Notes: generated by a model not told the origin, from the sequence alone. DNA of 42,932 nt from JBEKHT01 sp049511715 (GCA_049511715.1 JBEKXU010000027.1:1-42932), one strand, 5' to 3'; shown: positions 1 to 8,435, counted from the stretch's first letter. Numbers and translations are program-made.

Positions 1-709
1 TTCACCGGGAATGGCATGCGAGCGGTCAGGCTGTCCAGGAAGGCCGTGGCGGTCTTGGCGGTCGCTCGCGAGTAGGCCTGGACCACGTCCCAGCGCGAAA
101 CCACATCCCTGGCTGTGAAGTGCTTGAACGCCACCCCCGGCATGGGCCGCACGTCCAGTGTGTCCACTTGCACCAGATCGCCAGGCTGGGAGATACCGTA
201 GTCCTTGGGTTTGCGGGTCGCATAAACCCGCCTTCTTGCCCGCCGGTGCAGGCTCGCCTGCCGCCGCGGCGGTTCGTGCAGCCTTCCCAGGGCTTTCAGG
301 CGCTTCAGTATCCTGCCCACCGTCGAACCGTCGAGGCCGAAGCCTTCCACCCCTCTCGTTGCAGCAAGACCAACAGGGTCTCTTTCCCCCAACGGGGGTA
401 CTCTTCCCTCAGCCGGTGGACGGCGGTTACCAGGTCCTCACTCCACAGCGGTCTGCGCACCCGCTTGGGCCGCCGGCTACGTTCTTCCAGCCCACGCAGG
501 CCATCCCTTCGGATCCGCTTCTGCCACCGATACAAGGTCGCCCGAGACACTCTCACAATACGAGCTGCCTCCGCTCGGGAGAGGCCACGCTGGTGCATCG
601 CTTGCCAAGCCTGGATCAGCCTCAGGCGTTCCTGAGCCTTGGGACTGAGTTCCACGGGCGCATGGCGGGCGACGCAGAAGAACGACCGGGGGTATCCTAC
701 AATGCGCAT
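1..709 (-). pseudogene. IS481-like DDE transposase, frameshifted and cut by the window edge
   Basis: The N-terminal half reads as a helix-turn-helix transposase (SRAEAARIVRVSRATLYRWQKR, then a PRWGKETLLVLLQREGW segment). It ends at a TGA at 305-307. The next frame continues the protein: STVGRILKRL, then the integrase core start with GDLVQVDTLDV, whose aspartate would be the first of the DDE triad, and it is still open at base 1. The break coincides with an exact 8-bp tandem duplication (319-334). Removing one copy rejoins the frames as ASTVGRILK. I chose ATG 709 because an AAAGGA motif lies about 9 nt upstream. The family call (IS481/IS3-like, rve core) rests on motifs. The second D and the E lie outside the window or are unassigned. 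No clear terminal inverted repeat was found in 710-936. Confidence 0.75.
319..334. repeat. 8-bp exact tandem duplication that breaks the transposase
   Basis: Two adjacent copies of accgtcga (319-326 and 327-334). Eight extra bases shift the minus-strand frame by one and bring the TGA at 305-307 into frame. Deleting one copy gives one uninterrupted transposase frame. Replication slippage is the simplest cause; an assembly artefact is possible. Confidence 0.8.
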
Positions 710-906
710 CGGGACCGTCCTTTGCGAGGTGTTGGCGCACCCCAAGGATGATCCCGATGTGTCTTTCTGTCTATTCCACCTGTCTCATATGTATCTGAAC
801 CTGCTCAGCAATGCGGCCTCACTTTCCCTTCGGGTGACGCCATCGACGACGGCGCAACGGCCTCTCACCGAGCCATCAACCCGCGAGGGGCCCCCCATCG
901 AGCCGT

Positions 907-912
907 TATAAT
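907..912 (+). promoter_or_regulatory. Candidate -10 box for the LMW-PTP operon
   Basis: A perfect TATAAT lies 24 bases before the ATG at 937, predicting a transcript start near 919 and a short leader carrying a GGGAGGTG ribosome-binding stretch. No recognisable -35 box is seen at the expected spacing. Confidence 0.5.
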
Positions 913-936
913 CTCGCGGGAGGTGCACCTGGAACC

Positions 937-1428
937 ATGACCAAGAAAGTCATGTTTGTGTGTGCGGGAAACATCTGCCGCAGCCCTTTGGCCCAGGGAC
1001 TAATGCTCCTCAAGCTGCGCCAGATCGGCAAGTCCGAGGAATACTTGGTGGAGTCCTCAGGGACCAGTAATCGAGACGCCGGTTCGCCTCCCGATCCCCG
1101 CAGCCAGCAAACCGCAAAACTCCACGGGTTCCAACTCAGCAATTCAGCCAGGCCGTTCCAGCCCGCCTACTTCGACGAGTTTGATTTCATCCTGGCCATG
1201 GACCGGGAGAACCGCTCTCATCTGATGTGGATGGCCCGCAACGACCGGGATCGGGCCAAGGTCCACCTGCTGCGCGAGTTTGACCCCCAGGCTTTCGGCG
1301 ATCTGGACGTCCCCGACCCTTACCACGAACAGGTCGAGGGATTCGAGCGCCTGTACCGGGTGCTCGACCGGTCGATTACTCACCTCCTCGAGCAGCTGGA
1401 GTCGCCTTGGAGCTCCCCAGCAGCCTGA
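937..1428 (+). CDS. Low-molecular-weight protein-tyrosine-phosphatase family protein
   Basis: Cytosolic phosphatase of 163 aa, the usual family length. The P-loop CX5R is CAGNICRS at residues 9-16, with nucleophile Cys9 and Arg15. The general-acid Asp is in VPDPYH (about residue 127). A GGGAGGTG stretch precedes the ATG. The stop overlaps the downstream fructosamine-kinase-family gene, so the two are very likely co-translated. Human LMW-PTP-A has been shown to act as a protein-ribulosamine-5-phosphatase, and bacterial FN3K homologues are ribulosamine/erythrulosamine kinases. A role in protein deglycation beside the next gene is therefore plausible here. Protein-tyrosine or protein-arginine phosphatase activity remains the alternative. 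Confidence 0.9.
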   Translation: MTKKVMFVCAGNICRSPLAQGLMLLKLRQIGKSEEYLVESSGTSNRDAGSPPDPRSQQTAKLHGFQLSNSARPFQPAYFDEFDFILAMDRENRSHLMWMARNDRDRAKVHLLREFDPQAFGDLDVPDPYHEQVEGFERLYRVLDRSITHLLEQLESPWSSPAA

Positions 1429-2261
1429 AGGGTTTCCCAGCCCGGGAGGCTTGGGGCGGCGTGGCCAGCCTGGAGCCCGTTTCCGGCGGGTGCATCAACC
1501 ACGCCCTTCGGCTGGAGACCCTGAGCGGGCCAATTTGCCTGCTCAAGATCAACCGAGACGCTCCACGGGATATGTTCGCCCGGGAAGCGGAAGGTTTACG
1601 GGCTCTCCGCGTTCCTGGAGGGCCCCGCCTGCCCTGCGTGTACGCCTGCGAGGAGCAGTGGATTCTGCTCGAATACTTGGCCCCCGGGGGCAAGGACCCG
1701 GGCTTCGGCGAGCGCCTGGGGGAACAGCTGGCACGCCTGCACGCGACCAGCGGTCCGGCGTTCGGATTTGATCACGACAACTACCTTGGGGTAACCCCTC
1801 AACCCAACCGGTGGTCGTCGGACGGATACGAGTTCTTTGCGGAACTGAGGCTGAGGCACCAGGCCCGCCTCGCCCTGCAGCGAGGACTGCTCTCGCCGGA
1901 GGAAAGCCAATCCGTGGACCGAATTGCCGATCGCCTTCCGCAGCTTGTCCCCACCCAGCCGCCCAGCCTCCTTCACGGCGATCTCTGGGGAGGGAACGTG
2001 ATCGTCGGGCCGGAAGGGGAACCGGTCCTCATCGACCCGGCCGTCCACTATGGCTGGGCCGAGGCCGAACTGGCAATGACCAGCCTGTTCCGAGGGTTCC
2101 CCCCCGTCTTCTATTTGGCTTATGAGGCCACTCGGACTGTCGCCCCAGACTACCGCGAAAGGTTTCCGCTCTACAACCTGTATCACCTGCTCAATCACCT
2201 CAATCTCTTCGGATTCGCCTATCATTCTCAGGTGTCTTCGATCTTGCGGCGTTACCTCTAG
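1407..2261 (+). CDS. Fructosamine/ribulosamine-3-kinase family protein
   Basis: Protein of 284 aa with an aminoglycoside-phosphotransferase-like fold. A family-typical SGGCINHAL glycine-rich segment lies at residues 26-34 and a candidate ATP-binding Lys at 47. The catalytic loop is LLHGDLWGGNV at 188-198 (Asp192, Asn197), and the metal-binding IDPAVHYG follows at 209-216. FN3K-family enzymes phosphorylate sugars attached to protein amino groups so that the adduct becomes unstable and is released. The start is a TTG at 1407 inside the LMW-PTP gene, with CTGGAG just upstream; the exact start is uncertain. The overlap with the phosphatase gene supports a joint role in repairing glycated proteins or free glycated amines. 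Confidence 0.88.
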   Translation: MELPSSLKGFPAREAWGGVASLEPVSGGCINHALRLETLSGPICLLKINRDAPRDMFAREAEGLRALRVPGGPRLPCVYACEEQWILLEYLAPGGKDPGFGERLGEQLARLHATSGPAFGFDHDNYLGVTPQPNRWSSDGYEFFAELRLRHQARLALQRGLLSPEESQSVDRIADRLPQLVPTQPPSLLHGDLWGGNVIVGPEGEPVLIDPAVHYGWAEAELAMTSLFRGFPPVFYLAYEATRTVAPDYRERFPLYNLYHLLNHLNLFGFAYHSQVSSILRRYL

Positions 2262-2270
2262 ACGGCGGTC

Positions 2271-3569
2271 ATGACTCTTTCCTTCCTGCGCCCCCCGCCC
2301 ACCGACATGCTCCGGAATTTCAGGCGCCTCTACCTGGATATCGTCGGATATGGAATCCTATCGGGGAGCATTCTGGCTTTCCTCTCCGTCTATGCCGCCC
2401 ATCTTGGCGCGACGAGCTTCGAAATCGCGATGCTGACGGCCGGCCCGGCGGTAGTGAACCTGCTGGTCTCTCTGCCCGCCGGGCGATGGCTTGAGAAAGA
2501 ACCAATCGTTCAGGCGACCTACCTGACCTCGCTTTGGAGCCGCGTCCCGTACATTCTCCTCGCCCTGGGTCCCCTTCTGCTAGGTCTGCCGGTTCAGATG
2601 GCCCTGATCATTGCGGTCAGTCTCCTCATCTCGATTCCGGGGACCGCCCTGGCAATCGGATTCAACGCGATGTTCGCGGAGGTCGTCCCTCCCGAATGGC
2701 GGGGGCGGGTCGTGGGATGGCGCAATGTCCTCCTGGCCATCAGCGTGACCCTCACTTCCCTGGCGTGTGGGCTCCTTCTTGACCTGATCCGGTTTCCGCT
2801 CAACTATCAGATCATTTTCGCTTTGGGGACTTTCGGCGCCCTGCTGAGCTCGGCGGCCCTCGGGAGGATTTGGAATTCTGCGACGGCCCCCCCACCCTCA
2901 GCTCGAGCCCGCCCTGTGGGGGATCTGGCCCGGCCCGGATCGGCTTCGTTCGTGGACGCCATTCGCCAGGCCGCGGGCCTGCGCTGGCTGACTCGCTCCC
3001 GAGGCGAACCCCTGCTTCGCCTGGATCTCCTGCGAGGCCGGTTCGGCCTCTTCCTCTTTTCCTATCTGCTGTTCTACATCTTCCAATACGTCCCTATCCC
3101 CCTGTTCCCGCTCTTCTGGGTCGACGGCCTGCATCTCTCCGACGGCGTGATCAGCCTGGGAAACGCCCTCTTCTACACCTCGATGACGGTGGCCTCCATC
3201 GGCCTGGCCGGTGCCAGCCGCCGCTTTGGCCACCGCGCCGTGCTGGTGGGTGGCGCGATGCTTTACGCGCTCTACCCGCTACTCAACGGCTTAGCTCGGA
3301 ATGCCTTCTTGTTCTGGGTTGCCTCCCTGGCGGGAGGCGCCGTCTGGGCTCTGGTGAATTCCGGGTTGGTGAACCGCCTAATGGAGCTGGTGCCGGAGAA
3401 GGATCGGCCAGCCCACATGGCCCTTCACAACTTGGCCCTCAATCTGGGGATTCTGGTCGGCTCTCTGGCCGGGCCCCTTTTGGCCGCGGTGGCCGGCCTG
3501 GGGAGGGCGCTCCTGCTCTCGGCGGGGTTGCGCCTCTTGGCGGGGTTATTTCTCCTGGTCTGGGGATGA
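2271..3569 (+). CDS. Major facilitator superfamily transporter
   Basis: Integral membrane protein of 432 aa with about 12 hydrophobic segments, starting near residues 20-45. A long hydrophilic loop at about 205-250 (PPPSARARPVGDL and onward) divides the N and C halves, as in MFS carriers. The segment PPEWRGRVVGWRN resembles the conserved MFS loop that follows TM4/5. It starts 9 bases after the kinase stop, so it is probably the third gene of the LMW-PTP/FN3K operon. A second in-frame ATG at 2307 is a possible start. The substrate cannot be deduced. Export or uptake of sugar or amino-sugar adducts would fit the context but is speculation. Confidence 0.82.
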   Translation: MTLSFLRPPPTDMLRNFRRLYLDIVGYGILSGSILAFLSVYAAHLGATSFEIAMLTAGPAVVNLLVSLPAGRWLEKEPIVQATYLTSLWSRVPYILLALGPLLLGLPVQMALIIAVSLLISIPGTALAIGFNAMFAEVVPPEWRGRVVGWRNVLLAISVTLTSLACGLLLDLIRFPLNYQIIFALGTFGALLSSAALGRIWNSATAPPPSARARPVGDLARPGSASFVDAIRQAAGLRWLTRSRGEPLLRLDLLRGRFGLFLFSYLLFYIFQYVPIPLFPLFWVDGLHLSDGVISLGNALFYTSMTVASIGLAGASRRFGHRAVLVGGAMLYALYPLLNGLARNAFLFWVASLAGGAVWALVNSGLVNRLMELVPEKDRPAHMALHNLALNLGILVGSLAGPLLAAVAGLGRALLLSAGLRLLAGLFLLVWG

Positions 3570-3605
3570 CCGTCGTCCGCCGGGGCGACCGCGGGGAGCA
3601 CGGGT

Positions 3606-4412
3606 TCAAACCCACAGCGGCCAGGGGATGCTGCGGCCCGGCCCAGGACGCGGATAGCGGCGGCTTCGAAGCAAGGCCTCAGCTCTTCGCTCCAGGGCTT
3701 CCAGTTCTTCTCGCGACAGATACGGCTGCAGGTGACTGCGCCAGCCGTCCGGCGGATGCAGGAGCCTGCGGAACGTGCCCAAGTCGCGGGCTAATTGCGG
3801 CGGGATCGCCTCGCCGGCAAAGTCCCAAATCACCGTTCGAAGCTTCGGTTCTGAGTGAAAGCAAATCCCGTGATCGATAAGCCAGAGATGTCCGGACCGG
3901 TCGAGGAGGACATGCCCGGCCTTGCGATCGGCGTTGTTGATCAGGCTATCGAACAAGGCCACTCGCCGCAGCCGCTCTGGGCTTGTCTCGTGAAGGGTGA
4001 AGTAGTTCTGCTCCAGGTCCAGATCTTTAAACTCCTGCAGCGAACCCTCTCCGTAAGGGCCATCCTGGCGCAGCACAGTGGCCGGCACAAGCTCCCAACC
4101 CAGACCTTGGCTTACCCAGAAGGCGGCCACCTCCCGGCGCGCCAGAGAGCCGGCGGGAAAGTCCCACAGCGGCCGTTCTCCTTCCGTCGGCTTGTAGACG
4201 GCCTGCAGGGAGTCCGGCGGGTTTGGCGAACGAAGGTCGGTGACGTCGCAGAGGAACGTGGAGTTGGAGCCGAACTCGAAGAGACCCCGCAGCTGGATGG
4301 ACCCTCGGCTCAGGATCCTAAGGGAATGTCGCAGCTCAGGGGGAAGGCCGGTTACTTCTTGCGTGTCGGAATCGTTGCAGCGGTCCTGAGGCCGTTCAGT
4401 GCTTGTGTCCAT
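3606..4412 (-). CDS. SCO1664-family PI3/PI4-kinase-like protein (TIGR03843 type)
   Basis: Protein of 268 aa. Kinase-like landmarks: AVYKPTEGERPLWDFPAG with candidate nucleotide-binding Lys74, then SLINNADRKAGH (about 156-167) as a catalytic-loop analogue, then LWLIDHG (Asp180) as a metal-binding analogue. This is a conserved family of Actinobacteria and Chloroflexi with remote likeness to phosphatidylinositol kinases. It always travels with a DUF3090 protein and a histidine-phosphatase-like protein, both of which lie directly upstream here. The start ATG overlaps the end of the DUF3090 gene by 17 bases. The protein is predicted to be a kinase, but no substrate is known. It converges with the MFS gene, 36 bases apart. 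Confidence 0.85.
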   Translation of the reverse strand: MDTSTERPQDRCNDSDTQEVTGLPPELRHSLRILSRGSIQLRGLFEFGSNSTFLCDVTDLRSPNPPDSLQAVYKPTEGERPLWDFPAGSLARREVAAFWVSQGLGWELVPATVLRQDGPYGEGSLQEFKDLDLEQNYFTLHETSPERLRRVALFDSLINNADRKAGHVLLDRSGHLWLIDHGICFHSEPKLRTVIWDFAGEAIPPQLARDLGTFRRLLHPPDGWRSHLQPYLSREELEALERRAEALLRSRRYPRPGPGRSIPWPLWV

Positions 4413-4914
4413 TGCGCTTGGGGCAGAAATGGCCAGCCGGGTCGATGGGCTGACCGCAATTCCCACAAATGGGGCGGCCTCGTTGGGCCACCTCATGACC
4501 CCAGCGCCCCAGCTTGCGAACTTGGTCCCGCGTGCACCAGAACTGGGCCACCGAAGCCTCCTCGGCCTGCTTTTCGTCCTCCACCATTTCCCGGGCGACG
4601 AGCAGGAGGCGGTCCTCGATTTCGTCGTAGCCCAATCCCATATTGCCGACCTCAAAAGACACTTCCATTGGCTCCTGCAGTTGCATGTCTGTTTCCTGAT
4701 ACTGCCAGGAGGCCTCGGGCAGACTGGGGAACTTGCGGCCCAGCTCCTGCAAGAATTGCTCCACGCTGATAGCCAACATCTCCACCTGTTGCTTTTCAAG
4801 GTGCAGGGTGAGAAGCTGGTCCGGGCTCTTGGCCTGCAGGTAGAAAGTGCGCTCTCCGGGCTGGCCCATCGCGCCCACCGTAATGCGCTCCACAGGTTTG
4901 AGAACGAATTTCAT
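4396..4914 (-). CDS. DUF3090 family protein (TIGR03847 type)
   Basis: Protein of 172 aa beginning MKFVLKPVERITVGAMGQPG, a start that matches the family. The C-terminus carries a zinc-knuckle-like cluster, CGNC at 150-153, then HFCPKRNGH with Cys164 and His170. The family belongs to the three-gene module with the MSMEG_4193-type phosphatase and the SCO1664-type kinase-like protein. Its biochemical role is unknown. The gene lies 55 bases after the phosphatase gene and overlaps the kinase-like gene, so all three are likely one transcript. ATG 4914 was preferred over the longer open frame because the residues upstream are arginine- and proline-rich and unlike the family. Confidence 0.88.
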   Translation of the reverse strand: MKFVLKPVERITVGAMGQPGERTFYLQAKSPDQLLTLHLEKQQVEMLAISVEQFLQELGRKFPSLPEASWQYQETDMQLQEPMEVSFEVGNMGLGYDEIEDRLLLVAREMVEDEKQAEEASVAQFWCTRDQVRKLGRWGHEVAQRGRPICGNCGQPIDPAGHFCPKRNGHKH

Positions 4915-4969
4915 TCCAGGCACAGCCCGCCTCACGGGTTGGATCGCGTCGCACCGCGTGGAAAGTATA

Positions 4970-5647
4970 TCATCCCGTCCTGTGGGACCGCGAAGCTTGT
5001 GGCCTGCGGTCCCCTCCTCCGGCCTGGGGGGCACGAGGAGGAAAAGGCAGGGAGCCGCCCGCAGGCACGTTGAGCGCAAGGACCTCAGTCCCCTGGGAGG
5101 AGAAACGGACCACGCTGATTGAGCCGGGGGAGATCATCAGCCGCTGGTAGAGGTCCAGGGGCAGGCCGAGAACATACACCAGGGCCAGCCGGATGGCATC
5201 CCCATGGCTGAAGAGCGTCACGAGGGCACGGGGATGCTCTTTCTCGACGGTCCACAGCTCCCGGGTAGCTCGGAACTGCACCTCGAGCAGGGATTCGCCT
5301 CCGGGAAACGAGGCCCGCGAGGGCTGGCTGCGAACCCGTTGCCAGGTCTTAAGCCGCCGCAACTCCCGGAAAGACCGACCTGTGAAAGAGCCATAGTCGA
5401 CCTCGCCCAATCCTCGGCGGCGGTGGACCGGCAATTGAAGAGCCTTCGCGAGTGGGGCGGCGGTTTCCACAGCCCGCTCCAGGGGGGAGGAATAGATCGC
5501 CCGGATTGGGTACTGTGCCAGACTCTCGCAAACGGCCTGGGCCTGCTCTCGTCCCTTGGGATTCAAATGGATCCCGGGCGTCCAGCCTGAAAGCCTCCGC
5601 CCGACAAACTCAGTTTCCCCGTGACGAACCAGGAAGAGAATCGTCAA
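4970..5647 (-). CDS. Histidine phosphatase family protein, MSMEG_4193-like
   Basis: Protein of 225 aa of the phosphoglycerate-mutase-like superfamily. The catalytic motif LVRHGE is at residues 6-11 (phospho-accepting His9), with SSPLERAVET (Arg58) and the second histidine in LFSHGDA (His148). It is the first gene of the conserved trio with DUF3090 and SCO1664-type genes. Annotators have proposed that the trio pairs a phosphomutase or phosphatase with a kinase acting on a shared unknown metabolite. The last 25 residues are a low-complexity tail beyond the fold. A possible -35 (TTGACA on the minus strand, 5771-5776) lies upstream, but no good -10 accompanies it. Confidence 0.9.
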   Translation of the reverse strand: MTILFLVRHGETEFVGRRLSGWTPGIHLNPKGREQAQAVCESLAQYPIRAIYSSPLERAVETAAPLAKALQLPVHRRRGLGEVDYGSFTGRSFRELRRLKTWQRVRSQPSRASFPGGESLLEVQFRATRELWTVEKEHPRALVTLFSHGDAIRLALVYVLGLPLDLYQRLMISPGSISVVRFSSQGTEVLALNVPAGGSLPFPPRAPQAGGGDRRPQASRSHRTG

Positions 5648-5772
5648 CTTCCTAGCCCTCCGATCCGTTTTTCACGGTACCCCGCGCGGGGCCCTCCGGC
5701 CGAATCCTCCTGACCGGTCCGTCCCCCGGCGAGCAACAACCGTTCCCACCTACGCCTTCGCGGGACACGTTG

Positions 5773-6168
5773 TCAACCCGCAGAGAACATCCTAGCCAAC
5801 TCCTCGTCCGTCCGGCCAAAATAATGAGCCAATTCGTGCACCAGGGTTTCGCGGATTTGATCGCGGAGCTCGTCGGCCCCACGGGCGAGAGACTGGATCG
5901 GCTCCCAATAGAGGACAATGCGGTCAGGCTGAAGCACAACGGAATCGGCGTGTCGTTCGACCAGGGGAACTCCGACAAAGAGCCCCAGAAGGGTCTGGTC
6001 CCGGCCCAGCCCCAATTCCTCCCGCTCACGGCGGGTCGGTCGGTCGCGCACTTCCACCAGGACGTGGGAGGCCTCTGCACTCACGTCTTCCGGCAGAAGT
6101 GCCAGGATCGCTCTCTCCTGCTCCAGGACCATCTCCTCAAAGGCTTGGCGGGACACATGCATCGCCAT
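5773..6168 (-). CDS. Minimal zinc metallopeptidase-like protein (zincin_1 family)
   Basis: A 131-aa single-domain protein with the zincin signature HELAHYFGRTDEEL at 111-124: His111 and His115 bind zinc, Glu112 is the general base, and Asp121 is the third-ligand position (HExxHxxxxxD). Members of this Pfam family (PF06262-like) are short bacterial proteins of unclear physiological substrate. The start ATG follows TGAGGT by 6 nt and lies 16 bases after the rarA stop, so the two are probably co-transcribed. About 125 bases without a gene separate it from the phosphatase downstream. Confidence 0.85.
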   Translation of the reverse strand: MAMHVSRQAFEEMVLEQERAILALLPEDVSAEASHVLVEVRDRPTRREREELGLGRDQTLLGLFVGVPLVERHADSVVLQPDRIVLYWEPIQSLARGADELRDQIRETLVHELAHYFGRTDEELARMFSAG

Positions 6169-6184
6169 GGCGGACCTCAGAGGC

Positions 6185-7564
6185 CTAGGCCCCTTTCTTC
6201 CCGGGGTCCGAACTCTCCGCCGATGCCCGGTCTGCCAGAGCCCGTTCCTGGGCCTCTCTCCAGCGCGTCAACCGGTCCTTCACGATCGCCTCGTATCCCT
6301 GGTCCGACGGCTGGTAGAAGCGCGATCCGAGCAATAGGGCAGGCAGGTACTGCTGGCCCACATGGTGCCCAGGGAATTCATGTGGATACTGGTACCCTTC
6401 CCCGTGACCCAGGGCGGCACCGTCACGGCTCGCGTCCTGCAGGTGACGGGGAACGTCCGTCACTCCTGAGGCCTCCAGGCGCTCCCGAGCCGCAAAGAAG
6501 GCTCCGGCGCTGTTGGACTTGATCGCCGTCGCCAGGTACAGCGTGGCCTCAACAATCAAGTAAACCCCCTCCGGCATCCCCACGTATTCAAACCCCTGGG
6601 CCGCCGCGGAGGCGACAACCAGCCCATTGGGATCGGCCAACCCGATGTCTTCCCCGGCCAGAATCAGCAGGCGGCGCAAGATGAAGCGAGGGTCCTCGCC
6701 CGAGTGGAGCATCCGCGCCAACCAGTACAAGGCGGCATCCGGGTCGGAACCCCGCACCGACTTGATGAAGGCGCTGATGGTGTCGTAGTGCGCATCACCT
6801 TCCCTGTCATACAGCAGGGCGCGACGCTGGATGGAGTCCTGGGCCACACCCAGGTCGATGTGCACCCCTCCCTCCGCTTCCCGCACCGTCGACTCGACTG
6901 CGAGCTCCAAGGCATTGAGGGCGTTCCTGGCATCTCCCCCCGCCATCCGTATCAGATGGGTGATCGCTTCCTCATCGATCCGAATCGAGCGGTTCCCGTA
7001 TCCCTGCTTTGGATCCTGGAGAGCCCTCAGCACGATCTGGCGAAGCTCCTCCTCGCCCAGGGGCTCCAGCCGGAAGACCCTCGAGCGTGAGACAAGTGGT
7101 GCGATCACCTCGAAGTAGGGATTCTCGGTGGTCGCCCCGATAAAGATCAGGGTGCCGTTTTCGACCAGGGGGAGCAGCGCATCCTGCTGGGCTCGATTCC
7201 AGCGGTGGACCTCATCGACGAACAGGATCGTGCGCTGGCGCAGATGCTTCTTCCGCTCTCGGGCCCGGGTGATGACTTGGCGCAACTCGGGGATGCCAGC
7301 CAGCACGGCGCTGATGGTCTCGAAGGCGGATTGGGTCCGGTTGGCAATGATTTGCGCCAGCGTAGTCTTGCCGGTTCCCGGCGGTCCCCAGAGCAGGATC
7401 GAGGAGAACAGGCGATCGGTTTCGATGGCGCGCCGCAGCAGTCGCCCGGGTCCCAGGATCGCCTCCTGGCCCACAAAGGTATCCAGCGTCGCCGGCCGCA
7501 TGCGGGCCGCCAAGGGTTCTGGCGGCCCGGGCGGTTCCTCAGCCGGTGGACCAAACAAGCTCAT
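6185..7564 (-). CDS. rarA: Replication-associated recombination protein A (RarA/MgsA), AAA+ ATPase
   Basis: AAA+ clamp-loader-like ATPase of 459 aa acting at stalled replication forks. Walker A is GPPGTGKT (60-67), Walker B is ILFVDEVHR (about 113-121), and sensor 1 is FIGATTENPYFEV. The C-terminal RarA-specific region holds HSGEDPRFILRRLLILAGED and YQYPHEFPGHHVGQQYLP. I chose ATG 7564 because CAGGAG lies 6 nt upstream; the residues before it look unconserved. It sits between a HAD phosphatase gene (97 bases upstream) and a metallopeptidase gene (16 bases downstream). Confidence 0.96.
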   Translation of the reverse strand: MSLFGPPAEEPPGPPEPLAARMRPATLDTFVGQEAILGPGRLLRRAIETDRLFSSILLWGPPGTGKTTLAQIIANRTQSAFETISAVLAGIPELRQVITRARERKKHLRQRTILFVDEVHRWNRAQQDALLPLVENGTLIFIGATTENPYFEVIAPLVSRSRVFRLEPLGEEELRQIVLRALQDPKQGYGNRSIRIDEEAITHLIRMAGGDARNALNALELAVESTVREAEGGVHIDLGVAQDSIQRRALLYDREGDAHYDTISAFIKSVRGSDPDAALYWLARMLHSGEDPRFILRRLLILAGEDIGLADPNGLVVASAAAQGFEYVGMPEGVYLIVEATLYLATAIKSNSAGAFFAARERLEASGVTDVPRHLQDASRDGAALGHGEGYQYPHEFPGHHVGQQYLPALLLGSRFYQPSDQGYEAIVKDRLTRWREAQERALADRASAESSDPGKKGA

Positions 7565-7661
7565 GCCGCTCTCCTGTGGAACCCTACGGTCTTCGGGGAA
7601 ATCCCACAAGACCACCCCGGCTGCGCCCCGTCCTCACCTTGCCGGGCGGCCCCACGGCTGG

Positions 7662-8396
7662 CTACATCCTGTGGATCACTTCCAGTACCTGTTCCAGGCG
7701 TTGGATGGTGACCTCGGGAGTCACGGTCTCGGCATGTGCCAGGTTCGGCGGATCCTGCGGATCAACAGCATACCAGATGTTATGCATGCCAGCGAACTGA
7801 GCCCCAAGGATATCGGCGCCCAGCTGGTCTCCCACCATCGCCGTCTGCGCGGGCGCCAGGCGCCATTGCTCCAGGAAAATGCGAAAGGCCTGGGGATTCG
7901 GCTTGCGGATGCCGATCACGGAGGAGATCACGACCGGATCAAAACACCCCTCGTAGCCGGCGTTTTGGATCAGGCGGCGGGCGTTCTCCGGATCGGCCGC
8001 ATTGGATAGAAGCCCCAGCCGAATTCCCTCGGCCCGCAGGCGATCCACAACCTCCCGCGCGCCTTCGACCGGCTGCCAGCATGCTTCATAGACTTCGTAC
8101 ATGCTTCTCAGGCTCCTCCGCAAGACCGTGCTGGCCGGGACCGGCAAGCCGATCTCGCGAAAGGTCTCCCCCAGGACCCACTCGGTGGAATACTCAAGAA
8201 AGTCCGTCGAACGCTGCCGTTCGTACTCCGCCATGCGCCTCTCGAAGCGGGGAAGAAAGGAGCCCGGGTCCGCGAGTGATCCCGCCTCGACCAGGGCGCG
8301 GACCAAGCGCGCATACGCCTCCTGGCGGGCCTGGCCCCGATTCCCCGCAAAGCGGATCAACACCGAGCCCAGATCAAACACCACTCCGCAGATCAT
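7662..8396 (-). CDS. HAD-superfamily hydrolase
   Basis: Protein of 244 aa. HAD motif I is FDLGSVL (nucleophile Asp8), motif II is LLSNA (Ser131), motif III Lys165 is in IRKPNP, and motif IV is MVGDQLGADI (Asp190, Asp195). The usual second aspartate of DxD is Gly10. The same change occurs in some genuine phosphatases of the YihX type (FDLGNV), so activity is not excluded. A helical cap lies between motifs I and II (about residues 20-105). Substrate unknown. The gene is 39 bases after a 2-hydroxyacid dehydrogenase gene, suggesting a shared transcript. Confidence 0.87.
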   Translation of the reverse strand: MICGVVFDLGSVLIRFAGNRGQARQEAYARLVRALVEAGSLADPGSFLPRFERRMAEYERQRSTDFLEYSTEWVLGETFREIGLPVPASTVLRRSLRSMYEVYEACWQPVEGAREVVDRLRAEGIRLGLLSNAADPENARRLIQNAGYEGCFDPVVISSVIGIRKPNPQAFRIFLEQWRLAPAQTAMVGDQLGADILGAQFAGMHNIWYAVDPQDPPNLAHAETVTPEVTIQRLEQVLEVIHRM

Positions 8397-8435
8397 TGGG
8401 TTTCATCCCACTGGGGGAATCTTGGCTGGAGGTCT

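Noticed and set aside
3595..3630. tRNA-like T-arm (gggttcaaaccc followed by a CCA-like end)
   Set aside because: The flanking bases do not pair as a T-stem, no acceptor or anticodon arm fits upstream, and the stretch lies at the convergent ends of two genes.
2870..3880. 336-codon Pro/Arg-rich open frame overlapping the MFS gene
   Set aside because: Its composition is typical of an out-of-frame reading of GC-rich DNA, while the transporter frame is clearly real.
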